A DNA stretch of 64,000 bases from Hyperoplus lanceolatus (GCA_026929865.2 CM049407.1:31835501-31899500), one strand, 5' to 3'. Shown: positions 11,937-24,654, counted from the stretch's first letter. Notes: a model not told the origin generated them from the sequence alone. A program made the numbers and translations.

Positions 11937-12735
11937 CTTTTCCACCGCACATGTAGCTCGACTCGACTCAACTCAACTCAACTCGGTTTGGTAGCAACAC
12001 GGGTGGTTTTCCACCGCAAATAGTACCTCCTGGACGTGGGCGGGGTTGTCGTAAGGGGCTGAAAGCCTACTCCGGAGCAAAGTAGCAAAGCAGAAATTAC
12101 GAGCAGTTGTTGCACTATTAACTGAACCAATCGCCAAAAACACGGATGAAAAATGTTTAAGAAATACTCCCCTTGTATCTGTTTGCTAAAAGAAGTAGAA
12201 GAATATTGCTACGGGCCATTAAAAGGGATGGTTGTTGTCCCGATGTGTGACTCTGCCACACAATCAGCTGTAGGGATGCATCACGTACATCCCTATGCAC
12301 GTAAACACGGGCATGATAAAGTTGACTGTTTAGTACTTGTTTCAGGATACGTTTTCAAATGCAAGCCGTGTATCAGCCTGAATATTTTATTGAGGTAACC
12401 AGTTCAGTCAGAGGCTTGTAATGTAATCGCTCGCTATCATGTCTGTCCCAGATGGCTACTATCTATTTAGCCTAGCTGCTAGCTGCCCAACATGTCTCCT
12501 CTCGTATGTTTAAAGTAACTTCCCCAACAACCAACACTGGGTGAGCTTAGCGAATATATGGGAAAAAAATCGGATCTGTGATGCAAATCAAATTAATCAA
12601 ATCAAATACACTCAAAAGTCCCGGAGAGTTGCAATACTACCTGGCTGCAGTGCCGGAGACCTGCACGTTTGGCACCCGTTCGTTTAGAACCCGTTAGTTT
12701 GGGACCCACCATTTTGCACCACAGCGGAAATTTAC
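11935..12735. mobile_element. left part of a TIR element with GCTTTTCCACCGCA end
   Basis: The end 'gccgcttttccaccgca' and the subterminal 'cgactcgactcaactcaact' belong to a dispersed fish hAT-like repeat. Its inner part (12641-12735, 'gtgccggagacctgcacgtt') has an inverted partner split between 24815-24882 and 26580-26617. The partner's outer end is at 26748. Flanks do not show a matching duplication. An 81-codon frame at 12153-12398 is unrecognised. Confidence 0.55.
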
Positions 12736-15199
12736 ATGTACATCTCACTCTAGAAGGAAAACTTATATAGGCTATATATATATTTTTAGGTTTTTATAAA
12801 GTTTCACAGCTAATGTAGCCGTAGGCACACTCAGGATCTCGTAATTACGAGGTCATTCATCAATACTGTTAATATAGCGATTTAGTGGTCGCCGTTCCGG
12901 ACGAGGTGAATCAGCGATCGCATCGGAAACTGAGGGACACACTTTCGGCTTTACGCCTGTGATCAGCTGCTAAGGTCCGACTGGGCTTTTCTCCTGAACA
13001 GTCCCAGTGACTGCATGTCTGCGCAAAGTTGACATGGCTACTAGGCTACTTGTTGTTATGCCCTCCTTGTAGAAAGTTCTTATTTATTTGTATGAGTCAA
13101 GGATCACACCTAGTTCAAACGACTGCATTTATTCCAAGCATTCAATAAAACTGCGCTCCGATAGAAACAAACAGGAAGTAAAAGTGAACTAGGCCACCGG
13201 GCATTCTGATTGGATGAGGCAACACAGTATGGTGGCTCCGGTGGCTCATAATGAACAAACTGCATAAGCATACAATACAACCAAGTCAAGTCATCAAGTC
13301 ATCATTTAATTATTTTTTTAATACAAGTACTATATGAAAAGTTATACATTTAGGAAAAAGTGGGCTATATATTTACATATGAACTTCTTAAAAATAAAAA
13401 TATATACAACAAAGTCATCATTCAAACAGTGATTCTAAGAAACGTTAAATATGTCAACACCGTCAGATATCAAAAACAGGCATATTTATATACATTTTGA
13501 AAATATTTTTTTGTGGCTCTATCAGTTTTGGTCAATATTTGTGATCACTCTACATCTCATGGGTCTAGCATAAAATGACGGAATTTGTGTTTTTTTGGTG
13601 TCTGACAGAGTTGACACAAAATATGGAATGGCAAGCTACAAAGCCCATGTTAAAAATGAGAAGCAAGGTAAAAAGTCAATTTTGATAAAAAGGACAAAAG
13701 CTGGGAGGTTGTGTCAAACCTTAGCTCAGTAGCTTAGTATATGTTGGATACATACATGTAATTTAATTTGCCTAAACATAGGGTTTGTATTTTTTCAACA
13801 TTGCACCCTGTTTTATCCCACTTCTCAAGAATTACTGCAAAGTGTTTTTTAAAAGTATTCAAAAAAAGCTATAGGCTATATTAAGGAAAAACTATATATT
13901 TACATAAGAACTTATTAAAGATAAATAAATATACAACATGTCTTTAACAAGGTGAAAACACTCGTAAGACGCATTGAGATCGGTTCACAAAAACCACATT
14001 CAGAGGTAGTTTATGTCGGTTGTGTCCAATGTGTCTGCATTCATTTGGTAGTGGAAACATATCTATGATATTTACCCGCATTTGGCGGGTGTTAATGTAG
14101 AGCCCTCTAAGCAGTGTTGTGCATCGCTTCTCCATGTCTAAATGAGACGGTTGCCTATCTCGTCAACCTAGACCTGTAATTATCTTCGCACGTAATGCAT
14201 TTTAATAGCAAATGCGATTAAAACTGTGGCACTGTACAGCCCTGTATGTTTACTTGTTTGAACCCCACCGGTTAAAACACCAATGCAAACGGAAATTATG
14301 TACGTGTTGATTTACATACAGAGCGGGTAAATGAAATCCCATTGCAAGTAGACAAAGAAGTCACATGTGAAAAGACAAGTGTGAACACACGGACTGAGAG
14401 CTGGCCACTTGTATTCACATTGACCACAACAGGTGGAAACAGGGCCTGTGACACGGGAGCAGGACAATGTCGGACCTCGGCTGTGGCACCCTCTGCCTGG
14501 AAAAGTCAAGTTGCAGCATTATGTACATGCTTAGCAGGCAATAACATCATAACATTGCGCCTTGATCTTGCCTCTTGCTTTTATATCTGGCGCATCCCTG
14601 TTTGTTTTCATATGGAGGCTTCATCGATGTGACGTCACTTCACGTGCGCACTGGATTGTGGGTCAGAATCGCCCAAATAGGATGCACTTTTCAACACTAA
14701 CAACAATTGGCCGCATGAAGTAGGACATCTGGGTACTTCTAACCATCCTAAATCTGGCCACAAGAATCGGGACATCCTAAATCTTTTTTCTACATACTAT
14801 ATAGTAGAAAGTATGCGATTCGGAACGCAACCTAGGTCTCTGAATTTATGTGGATGTAAGCACTAGCCTTTAGATTAAGATGCTTTACTACTTTAGTCAG
14901 CGCATAAAAGCCTAGATAAAAGTTATTTTCTAAAAATGGTGTATGTTTTATCAGTGTGTTAATATGTATTAATATAAAGAGGCGTCCAGCATTGTCTGGA
15001 GAAAAAACAAAGCTGCTCCTTTTTCTCTTTCACAGTATTCAATCACTCAATCAATTAGCCTTACAGTTGGGTGCAAAATTCAGCAGCGGGTCAGCACCAC
15101 TGTAAATTGAATATAGGGGAAACACTGCATTATTAGACTAAATGTCATTATAATTTGACAGTACATTTTGAAGAATTGGCAATACAGTATATATATATA
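12736..15199. other. repeat-derived stretch without a gene
   Basis: No host exon was seen. It contains a direct repeat (13360-13415 and 13889-13942, 'tatatatttacat..gaactt'), the repeat copy related to 100-235 ending at about 14243, and at 14800-14835 the 'tatagtagaaagtatgcgattcggaacgc' end seen on Harbinger-type miniature elements. Confidence 0.5.
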
Positions 15200-16808
15200 C
15201 AGGTCCTTCTCATATAATTAGCATATTGTGATAAAGTTCAATATTTTCTGTAATGTACTGATAAACATTAGACTTTCATATATTTTAGATTCATTACACA
15301 CAACTGAAGTAGTTCAAGCCTTTTATTGTTTTGATATTGATGATTTTGGCAAAAAAGTAAAGAAAAACCAAAAATCCCTATCTCAAAAAATTAGAATATT
15401 TCATCCGACCAATAAAAGAAAAGTGTTTTTAATACAAAAAAGTCAACCTTCAAATAATTATGTTCAGTTATGCACTCAATACTTGGTCGGGAATCCTTTC
15501 GCAGAAATGACTGCTTCAATGCAGCGTGGCATGGAGGCAATCAGCCTGTGGCACTGCTGAGGTGTTATGGAGGCCCAGGATGCTTCGATAGCGGCCTTAA
15601 GCTCATCCACAGTGTTGGGTCTGGTGTCTCTCAACTTCCTCTTCACAATATCCCACAGATTCTCTATGGGGTTCAGGTCAGGAGAGTTGGCAGGCCAATT
15701 GACCACAGTAATACCATGGTCAGTAAACCATTTACCAGTGGTTTTGGCACTGTGAGCAGGGGCCAGGTCTTGTTGAAAAATGAAATCTTCATCTCCATAA
15801 AGCTTTTCAGCAGATGGAAGCATGAAGTGCTCCAAAATCTCCTGATAGCTAGCTGCATTGACCCTGCCTTTGATAAAACACAGTGGACCAACACCAGCAG
15901 CTGACATGGCACCCCAGATCATCACTGACTGTGGGTACTTGACATTGGACTTCAGGCATTTTGGCATTTCCTTCTCCCCAGTCTTCCTCCAGACTCTGGC
16001 ACCTTGATTTCCGAATGACATGCAAAATTTGCTTTCATCCGAAAAAAGTACTTTGGACCACTGAGCAACAGTCCAGTGCTGCTCTCTGTAGCCCAGGTCA
16101 GGGGCTTCTACCGCTGTTTCTGGTTCAAAAGTGGCTTGACCTGGGGAATGCGGCACCTGTAGCCCATTTCCTGCACACGCCTGTGCACGGTGGCTCTGGA
16201 TGTTTCTACTCCAGACTCAGTCCACTGCTTCCGCAGGTCCCCCAAGGTCTGGAATCGGCCCTTCTCCACAATCCTCCTCAGGGTCCGGTCACCTCTTCTG
16301 GTTGTGCAGCGTTCTCTGCCACACTTTTTCCTTCCCACAGACTTCCAACTGAGGTGTCTTGATACAGCACTCTAGGAACAGCCCATTTGCTCGGAAATTT
16401 ATTTCTGTGTCTTACCCTCTTGCTTGAGGGTGTCAATGATGGCCTTCTGGACAGCAGTCAGGTCGGCAGTCTTACCCATGATTGCGGTTTTGAGTAATGA
16501 AACAGGCTGGGAGTTTTTAAAAGCCTCAGGAATCTTTTGCAGGTGTTTAGAGTTAATTAGTTGATTCAGATGATTAGGTTAAGAGCTCGTTTAGAGTACC
16601 TTTTCATGATATGCTAATTTTTTGAGATAGGAATTTGGGGTTTTCATGAGCTGTATGCCAAAATCATCAGTATTAAAACAACAAAAGACCTGAAATATTT
16701 CAGTTGGTGTGCAATGAATCTAAAATATATGAAAGTTCAATTATTATCATTACATTATGGAAAATAATCAACTTTATCACAATATGCTAATTATATGAGA
16801 GGGACCTG
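15200..16808 (-). mobile_element. Tc1-like DNA transposon, full length, inactivated
   Basis: 1,609 bp at TA, with ~200-bp terminal inverted repeats starting CAGGTCC(T/C)TCTCATATAATT. The transposase is on the - strand: start MGKTADLTAVQKAIIDTLKQ near 16479, DNA-binding region to about 16108, then a catalytic domain with FSDESKF, QQDLAPAH and NPIENLW. Spacing between the last Asp and Glu is 34, so the type is DD34E. Two in-frame stops near 16400 and 16373 and a frameshift near 16110-16150 break it. Confidence 0.93.
15476..16156 (-). pseudogene. Tc1 transposase, catalytic part
   Basis: A long open stretch of 226 codons holding the complete DDE catalytic domain, ending KGFPTKY. The N-terminal paired-like DNA-binding part lies in another frame upstream (16108-16479), so no intact transposase is made. 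Confidence 0.92.
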
Positions 16809-16840
<32 letters not shown>

Positions 16841-16866
16841 TACATATAGTATGTTTGTTTTATTAA

Positions 16867-16912
16867 GTTATACAACCCATTCCCCCATTGTTATATAACC
16901 CATTCCCCCATT
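16867..16912. repeat. 23-bp tandem duplication
   Basis: 'ttata(c/t)aacccattcccccattg' occurs twice in a row with one difference. Confidence 0.85.
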
Positions 16913-17175
16913 GACAGTGAATACCGTAATCATTGAGAAAGAAGCACATGTAAATGTAAACAAAAATATGTATCAAACAGGCAAAACACCAACAGTTAAC
17001 AGTATAACAAAAATAATATGTGCAAGTAATAAGTTTAGCTTTTGAGATAACGTTATCAGTTATTTCTCTTACTTTTTTTAACTGTATGAGACATACAATA
17101 TCCATATACAGTGATTAATTCATAATTACACAGACATATTTGAACTTAATTTGCATTTATGTTTACAAATATTAC

Positions 17176-17329
17176 CTTCATGGGGAACTGCCCGAGTAAA
17201 ATGGCTCTCCAAATGTGTCCTCACTCTGAAGAGCTTTGTTGGCTGATACTGACTGGAGAGGCAGAACGGACAATGATACTGGTGGCAGCAGGAGTCGCAT
17301 CTTTTTATTTCTGGCAAAGAGGATCCCTC
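17176..17329 (-). CDS. possible orphan zinc-finger-like exon
   Basis: On the - strand, between an acceptor (ACTATTCAG) and a donor (GTAATA), 154 nt read through CDSCCHQYHCPFCLSS, then PTKLFRVRTHLESHF and TRAVPHEG. The CxxC...HxxxH-like spacing resembles a multi-copy, poorly described cysteine/histidine protein family I remember from teleost gene models. No flanking exons were identified, so it may be a gene fragment or part of a mobile gene. Function unknown. Confidence 0.35.
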
Positions 17330-17457
17330 CTGAATAGTTATATGCATCTTGAAAAAGAGAAATCACAATAGGTCAGATTAAACATGAGATCTCAGTCACC
17401 ACTCACAATAAGGCGTACATTTAGTACCGAATCAATTGAAATATTGAATATTCTACC

Positions 17458-19389
17458 CAGGGGCGCCTTAATGGGGGGAAAAGTTAGGACGATTCTAAGG
17501 GCCCGTGACTGGCAGGGGCCCAAAAATATTAGAACTTAAGGATTGAAAAAAAAATCAATACTTAATCTTTAATCAATATTCTCCATTAATAAAACATTGT
17601 ACCTAACGTGAAACAAATAAAATTAATGGTTCATTTAAAAGTTTTCTGACAAAAAGTAACAATTTCAAAACTCTGTACACCCCCCTGTATTTAGAAGTAA
17701 TGGTTTGGTCCGCTTTTCAAATAGCTCTGCATCTAGTGTTGCCACCCGTCCCGTTTTTCCCAGAATTGTTCTCTTTTTTTACCAGCACAATTTGTCCAGT
17801 TTTTTGGGGGGGAAATGCCAAAATCTCATTTAATTTCCTTCGTTAAGTAGTTAAGGCCGTTTCACACGGGCCGAGGCGTTTGTTGCGCCAACTAGTTCTC
17901 AATGGAGAGGCGAGCGGGGCCGGGCAGAGAGAAAGCGCGTTCCGTTGTCAGGCGGCACGACAAGCGGGCAGGGGCGGTCTCAACGATCTCGGGGCCGTTT
18001 CAAGTTCAAGACCCAGTGTGGGGGGCCCCCACTTTTTTTTTATTTTTTTTTTAAATAAATAATGCTTGCTCCCCGCGAAAATAAAAAAAAATATTGTGGA
18101 AACCATTTGGTTCATAGACGGATTATGAGATAATGGGCCCAGAGGGTGGATAGCTACTTTTTTATGAACAGTAAAGAATTCACACATAGAAAGCTTATTA
18201 CTGCATGACTGCCTTCAAGGCCCCCCATGAAGCCCCTAAGACAGAGCTAATACGTAATGCTTTTGTTTTGCACCTGCTTTTCTATTTTTCACCTACTAGT
18301 TGAGGGGCCATGATGATTTATTTCCTTATTTTAGGCAATTCCTTTTTTTAGACCCGGTTATTGACATGAATGACTGAGCTCTTTGACAATGCGACATTTA
18401 AAGTTATTATCAGTATTTCTGGCATAGGGCCCCCCTGAGCCCCTGGGACTGGTTGCATGCAATTTTCTTCTCAAAGTGCACCAGATTGATGAGTTTTACT
18501 TTAAAAGGTTGCATTTTTTCCTTCCGGGGGAATGCTCCCCTGGAACCACCTACAAGGTCCAGGGTTCCCACCTCAGTCTCCTTATATATCCTACTGTAAA
18601 AAGCACTGTAGATGTTTATGGTTATTATAGGTCATTACACTGAACTGGTAGCCTAATAATGGCCGAGCCCTCCGCCCCAAACATCAAGTGTCCCTTTTTT
18701 CCTAAATCCAAGGTGGCAAGCCTATCCGCATCCCGTGCCACTATTGAGAGTGATTAACGGGGGATGATTGAATCATGTCTCAACGACAAAAGTCAGTATA
18801 TCAAAAGTGAAAAGAGAGGAAAGAAAGAAAGATAGATGAATTAAAGGGCGACAGTATGTCTTTTTGATATTCATGTAGATGACGCAATTTGTTAATTTAA
18901 AGAGTTATATTATGTACATTGACACCACAATTGATGTTGAGATTTTTTTAATTTGAAAAAATTGAAAAAATAAAATGTGATTTTCACCATAAGAGATGGC
19001 CTATAGCAGATTTGTTTTCCAGAATATTAGCTTTGCATCGTATAGAGAATTGTCTGCAGAATGTTGAACATTTGCACAGTGTTGTATTTTAACAGCTCAG
19101 TGTCAGTGTATTGTAGGCCTTTAGTATTGGACTTCAACATAGGTGCACGCCTGTATGCATAGAGTTATAGGTAGTTTAGGTATCTCGCCTGTATGAATAG
19201 AGTTATAGGTAGTTTAGGTATCTCGCCTGTATGAATAGAGTTATAGGTAGCTTAGGTATCTTAAGCTTCAATGGGTCTGTTGGGTTCTGGACGTTCCGTT
19301 ACAGAACATTGCATTTGCTTGGCGTGGCCTGGTTGGGGGCCCAGAGTGATACCTTTTCATGGGGCCCAAAATCTCTGGCGGCGCCCCTG
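17458..19389. mobile_element. hAT-type element (CAGGGGCGCC ends)
   Basis: 1,932 bp between CAGGGGCGCCTTAATGGGG and ...GGCGGCGCCCCTG, with 8-bp flanks ATTCTACC / CTTCTACC (7 of 8). No transposase frame remains. It contains a 38-bp tandem array at 19148-19261. Confidence 0.8.
19148..19261. repeat. 38-bp minisatellite, three units
   Basis: Three nearly identical units of 'cgcctgtatgaatagagtta' plus 'taggtagtttaggtatct', differing by one base each. Confidence 0.92.
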
Positions 19390-19863
19390 CTTCTACCCCG
19401 GATTAAGATTAGTTTGTGTCGTTTTGTTCTCTATATTAACATGACTCGGCGCTGGTGTTGAGGGTGTATTCTCGTTTTTATCCAAAGGTGCCACTAGATC
19501 GACCGAAACTAAAAGTTCCTCGTAGCTATAATGATAGTAGTCAACAATCAGACTGTCGTTTCACGCACGTTTAACAGCTACATTCGCTATAATCACGAAC
19601 AGTTATACCTTTAAAAAAAAACTAGAAAAAGTGGCGGGAACGTGGCGTGTAGTTTGAACAAAGGGAAGTGTATATTATGCCTATCATATCATATTCAACT
19701 GACGTTACGTAGCATAAACTAATTTCATACAATGTTCAAGTCTAGAAAACCGACTTATTTTTTTTAGATAAAACAAATAAAACGTATTCACTTCAGTACT
19801 CACACTTGCTTTCAATCAATCGATATGATTTCTCATCTTCCTCTTCTCTGGTTAGGCAGATTA

Positions 19864-19960
19864 GAGAGAAGGGTCCAGATGCAGCCACTGCCACTTGCCA
19901 GTGCAGCTCTGCCAAACACGCCCATCCGCCAAACACCCCCATATCGGCCAAACACGCCTA
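19864..19960. repeat. inverted partner of 24655-24760
   Basis: 'ggtccagatgcagccactgc' through 'ccgccaaacacccccatatc' to 'ggccaaacacgcc' is the near-exact complement of 24660-24755. The homology stops sharply on the inner side. Confidence 0.85.
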
Positions 19961-20272
19961 CAGCTTGTTGCTATGGTTGCTCTGCACTAAGCTGTGTGAC
20001 ATTCTTCCTGTTCCGTTCTGTTGGTTAATATCGCGCTAGCCAGCTAGCTGCTCTTGCTGCCGTCAATGTTGAGACCATTTCACCAGCAAAATGTTTAAAA
20101 CAGGACATTACAGCACAGTTAAAAACAAGAGAATCAGCATCCGCTACATTAAACATGAATACTAAGTGCTCATAGTACAGGAGTTACGTCTCCAGCGAGA
20201 GTATGGATTACAACAGTTAGCTGGGACTGAAACAGACACCCCCCTGCTCTTCTATATCTGGTAAGTCAATAC

Positions 20273-20499
20273 TAGTCTGGCTTGACCACTCCCGCCAGCG
20301 TCTATTAAGCGCTGGCGTCGGCAAACAACGCTACGCCTCCATTGGCTGCTTCCCGGGGTTAGCCCCGCCGTAGATGATTGTGATTGGTTTAAATAAATAA
20401 AAACAGGACAGCCCAGTTCCCCCCCCGAATAGACGGCTCTAAACGGAGTGCTTCCAGACCATACTACTTGCTGTAGTTTGGTCTGGCTTTGCGAGACTA
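20273..20499. mobile_element. miniature hAT-type element (TAGTCT ends)
   Basis: 227 bp, ends TAGTCTGGCTTGACCA and GGTCTGGCTTTGCGAGACTA, flanked by AGTCAATAC on both sides (20264-20272, 20500-20508). Related ends (TCGCAAAGCCAGACC) occur alone at 6427 and 52937. Confidence 0.85.
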
Positions 20500-20822
20500 A
20501 GTCAATACAAATGTTTTATTCGCCTACTTCGTTACCTAATGTTATGTATGTGTTATTCAAAGGATTTTGTTGGTTAGAAAATAGCTTAACGTTACAGACC
20601 AAATAGCTTCTTTATAGGTCTTATCTGAATGATAATTAGTATATGATAAAAATGATTAACATGTGTTTGTTTGTATATATTAAATTAGACTGGCATCTGG
20701 TCACCATATGAGGTAACAGGTTAGGTGTTACTGTTAACATTATTTTGGTGGCAATGTATAATTTATTTGACTGTTAATTAATGACTAACATGATTTTTAT
20801 GTGATGTGTCTTTTGTGAATAG

Positions 20823-21010
20823 ATTTGCAAGCTACGGACACCTGATGACATTTTGGACTGGGCCTTGCATCAACAAAATGGTCTGGGTCTCCATAGCCAA
20901 ATCAGCTGCCTAAAGAAATTAAGTTGTCACACCTGCATGTCCTTCAATGGTGCTTTGTTGGTAGTTACATACGTTATAATACATAAACAAGATGTCATTG
21001 TATTTGTGTA
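20823..21010 (+). other. unrecognised open stretch after an acceptor-like AG
   Basis: It is open for 62 codons to a TAG: ICKLRTPDDILDWALHQQNG, then LGLHSQISCLKKL. There is no ATG near the start and it follows GTGAATAG. It could be an exon of a decayed mobile gene. No family recognised. Confidence 0.2.
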
Positions 21011-21375
21011 GACTTGAAGGCTAAACTAGCGACTCAGTCCCCTCAAATACATCAGTGTAATTAAGTGACTGTTTTTCTCTATTTTTAGGTGCACATGAAC
21101 TTTGTACAACATTTTGTCAAAATCAATGAATATCTCCTCACAATATGCTACCTGTCCGTACTGTCTGAGCGCTGAAAAAAATCTGATGTTGATACACAGC
21201 CTACATGCTGTTTTCGCACATCATTCTTTTTAGTTTTAGTTTTATGTTTCTGTGTACCTTGTGTTAATGTGTATGTTTTACTGTACTGCTGTGTGTCGGC
21301 CATGACCCTCTTGAAAAATACCTTTCAGTCAGAAGAAATGGATTAAGGGCAGTTATATTTGTTTGATTGCAATGA

Positions 21376-22272
21376 GCCTCATGAGAGACTCTGCTTCTAT
21401 TCCACATAGCGAGTCTCAGAGCTATACATCTGAACATATTTAGTGGGCTTTTTCAAAAAGCTCCAGCTCTTCCATACGTGCAGTAATCACAATTAAACAG
21501 TACTTGCTGGGTTGCCAAGGTGGTTGTCCGCAGGTTTGGGGTCTGCCTTTATTTAATATATTGTGTATTTTCTGATAACAAAGGTTTTTTTGTCCCAGAG
21601 AGCCTGCAATTCATATCAAATCAAAGATGTCACTGACCAATGGGTCTGCCATATTCAGTGTCAAAAACTTCTTGTCTGTTTTTGCTACACTTTGCCTGCT
21701 GTGGAAATGGACCAATTAAAAGAAGCTTTAGTGTCAAAAAGATTCATTTAGTCTAACTTGGTAAATTAACTTGTATGTTCATGTAAACAGACTAGTATTC
21801 ATTTGTTTGTACCTTGACATGTTTCGACTACTTCCTGCAGTCTTCTTCAGAAGCGTCAGCTGTTGCTATGACGCGTTGTGTCATGCAGGAAGTAGTCGAA
21901 ACATGTCAAGGTACAAACAAATGAATACTAGTCTGTTTACATGAACATACAAGTTAAGCTTCAGTGCCAATTAACCGTAAACCTTTCGGGTGGAAAATGA
22001 GCGGAAGTGTGAGCCTTAACTTGGTCAGCGACATCTTTGATTTGATAGGATTCTCAGGCTCTCTGGGACAGAAAAAAAACGTGTTATTTTAAACTAAGAA
22101 ATATTAAATAAAAGGCAGCCCCCTGAACATACGGCCAACAACCTTGGCGACCCAAAAAGTACTTTTTTATTGTGATGATTGCATGTAGGGAAGAGCTGGA
22201 GCTGTTTGAACATGTCCACTCAAGATTTTCAAATGAATGACTCTGAACGCAAGCAGATACTCTGATGAGGAC
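21376..22272. mobile_element. inverted-repeat element related to 54525-54905
   Basis: The left part ('gagtctcagagctatacatc', 'agtaatcacaat', 'tcaaatcaaagatgtcactg') recurs inverted in the right part. A relative lies inside the 4.1-kb palindrome at 54.5-54.9 kb. A 184-bp hairpin is inserted at 21770-21953. Confidence 0.6.
21770..21953. mobile_element. perfect fold-back element at TTAA
   Basis: Arms of about 72 nt start CTTGTATGTTCATGTAAACA and are identical by eye, separated by about 37 nt. TTAA stands at both outer edges (21766-21769, 21954-21957), as in elements that target TTAA (piggyBac, Kolobok). The perfect arms suggest recent origin or gene conversion. Confidence 0.75.
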
Positions 22273-22512
22273 ATATTGCCATGTGCATTTGATGATTTCC
22301 CACAAAGTGCAATGTTTCAACATATTTTTAAAACAAAACTCATTTTCATATCATTGTTGAGAAAATATATTCATAATTGTTTTGGCTGTAAATAAACTAT
22401 TTGAATATTTTTGTCATTGAAGTCCATCATTTAAGAACCTGGGAAAGTGTCCGACTACATAACAACAAAAGCAGAACAGTTCATCAAAATATTTTTTTTT
22501 TAAGATACTTAG

Positions 22513-23975
22513 TAGGGATGGAAATTCTTTCAACTCACAACCATTGAATCGTTAACATGCCTGCTTAACGATTCCGCTTATCGGTTCCGCTCGTAGCAAA
22601 TGCGTCATGACTTCAGACACGTGCTGCTTTGTTTTGGTTCAGAACGCAGCAAACATGACGTCGAGGCAGAAGCGCTCTAAAGTGTGGTTGTATTACACAT
22701 GAAAAGGCAACAATACGGCCACTTGCAACAATTGTAAAGTTTCCATTTCATCAAATGAGTCGTGCACAAGCGGCGTAGCCGCAGACTGCGATCTGAGGTT
22801 GAACGTTTAAACGTCCGCTGCCTTACTAGTCGGCACCAGAATTGCCCATCACTTGGATTTGAACATACATTGTATATGAATTAACGTGTGTGTAAGCCTA
22901 GGTGTGGGGAAGTGAAAGAGGGAGATACATAAAAGGCGAGAGCAGCATACAAACAGGAAAAAATTATTTCTTATCCACTTCCAAAGGTCCGCTGTTTACT
23001 CTCGTTCATCAGCTGTTAAATGCTGCCTTGAAGCACGGCAGTGGGGACGAACGCAAAACAACACACAGCGGGACTCGGCGGTCCGGTGGTAAGGAAACTT
23101 TAACAAGACACTTTATAAAGACAGTAAGACACTCTTAAAATAACGCTCTCTGCCCGATACAAAAGCTCTGCCTTGGATTACTTGAGCGATCGATGTGTAT
23201 AAAACCATCCGCTACGTGTCTGATGACGGGACATTATATTAATAAACAGCGCGCTGCACATAAGAACAGCATACATTGTAAAGCTGAGATGGAGCGGTGA
23301 CTCCTTGTCGCTGGCGTGGTGAAGAATAAGCAAAGTGATACATTCTCTTAAAGCCTTTATGGCGTATTTATTCTCTTCTTGAATAGTCTACTGTGCAGTC
23401 GTGACAGTTTGCCCTGAGGCGTTAACGTAGTGACATCATCACGTTGGCCTTTCAGAGTAAGGGCGCAATCATATAATAACACTTAACATACATTAAGATC
23501 TCGTATCCTTCCTGAGAGGGCAAACATGATAATTGTTCTGCATAAAAAGAGTTGGTATTATCTTTTCAAAAGACTTATTTCTATTTTTTCTGTCAGCTGA
23601 ATTTTGTTTCAAGTGCCAATGAGCACTGTTAATATTCCAAAAGGCACAAGCTCTTCCTTGACTGTTTTAAGTATGTGTTTTTAGTTTGTAGGGCACATAA
23701 TGGCATTTGGGCTTAAAAACCAAAAAAAAAATAGTCTGGACCAATTAATGTGAAAATTGACAATTTCCTAATCCTAAAGTAGCTTGATAATCTTTCAAGG
23801 CACAGACTAGACACACCTCTGATCAGATATTAAAGAGAGTTAATACAAACAAACTAATTTGTACATATTCTCTCACCCAATGAGAATCGATAAGAGAATC
23901 GATAAGGAATCGGATCGATAAGCAGAATCGGAACCGGAATCGGAATTGCAAAATTCTTATCAATTCCCATCCCTA
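22513..23975 (+). mobile_element. hAT element with BED zinc-finger remnant
   Basis: 1,463 bp, ends TAGGGATGGAAATTCTTTCA and ...CAATTCCCATCCCTA, perfect 8-bp flanks ATACTTAG. At 22657 the + strand reads MTSRQKRSKVWLYYT, a stop, then KGNNTATCNNCKVSISS, a BED finger as found at the start of hAT transposases. A ~40-codon frame follows near 23019-23138. The rest of the transposase is gone. Confidence 0.88.
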
Positions 23976-24654
23976 ATACTTAGACACTTTACAAAAAAAA
24001 GTGCATTATGCACATACAATCAGTATGGAAAAGCATGTGAGATGTAATATTAATAATACTTATATAAATATATAGCCTATATATAACATTATTATAATTT
24101 AATAATACTTCAGTCTCTTATAGTATTATTATTGACTGAAGGCTATTTACTTTTTATACAGTCACATGACAGTTGCATAGAAAACCGACGTGATAATGTT
24201 AAGTCTAACAGTAATCATACATGCTCACAGTTTCAATAAGCACTGCATAACATTTTGAATTGCACTACTCATAGACTTTAAAAGAGGGGTACTACAACTG
24301 CTAATAGGGATGCTAAAGGAACACTAGAGCAGAGAGGTGTATATCTCCTGCTCTGTCCGCAGCTGGGAGGGACTGCTGCGTGAGGACTCTGCCGCCTGTC
24401 AGTGCTCTGGGAAGGGGGAGAGGCAGGGAAGGCACCCGCTGATCGTCGATTAGAGTAAAGAGCGATACTTGAGCGAAAAAGTCACCAATAACACCAGAAA
24501 AAGTAGCTAGATTTGTCTCTGGTCGCTTTTTTGAAGAAAACGTCGCCAGAGGTGTCTGAAAAGTCGGTAAATATAGCGACAACATCGCTAAGTAAGCAAC
24601 AATGGGACTGAGCTGCGGGCTTGAATGAGTTAAGTTCTGTAGCGTTACGCATGC

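Noticed and set aside
12153-12398. 81-codon frame with VPMCDSATQS and HVHPYARKHGHDK
   Set aside because: Only weak protein-like features and a position inside a non-autonomous element; kept as a note, not a gene.
19148-19261. Short regular repeats considered as CRISPR
   Set aside because: 38-bp units are directly adjacent with no spacers, and the genome is eukaryotic.
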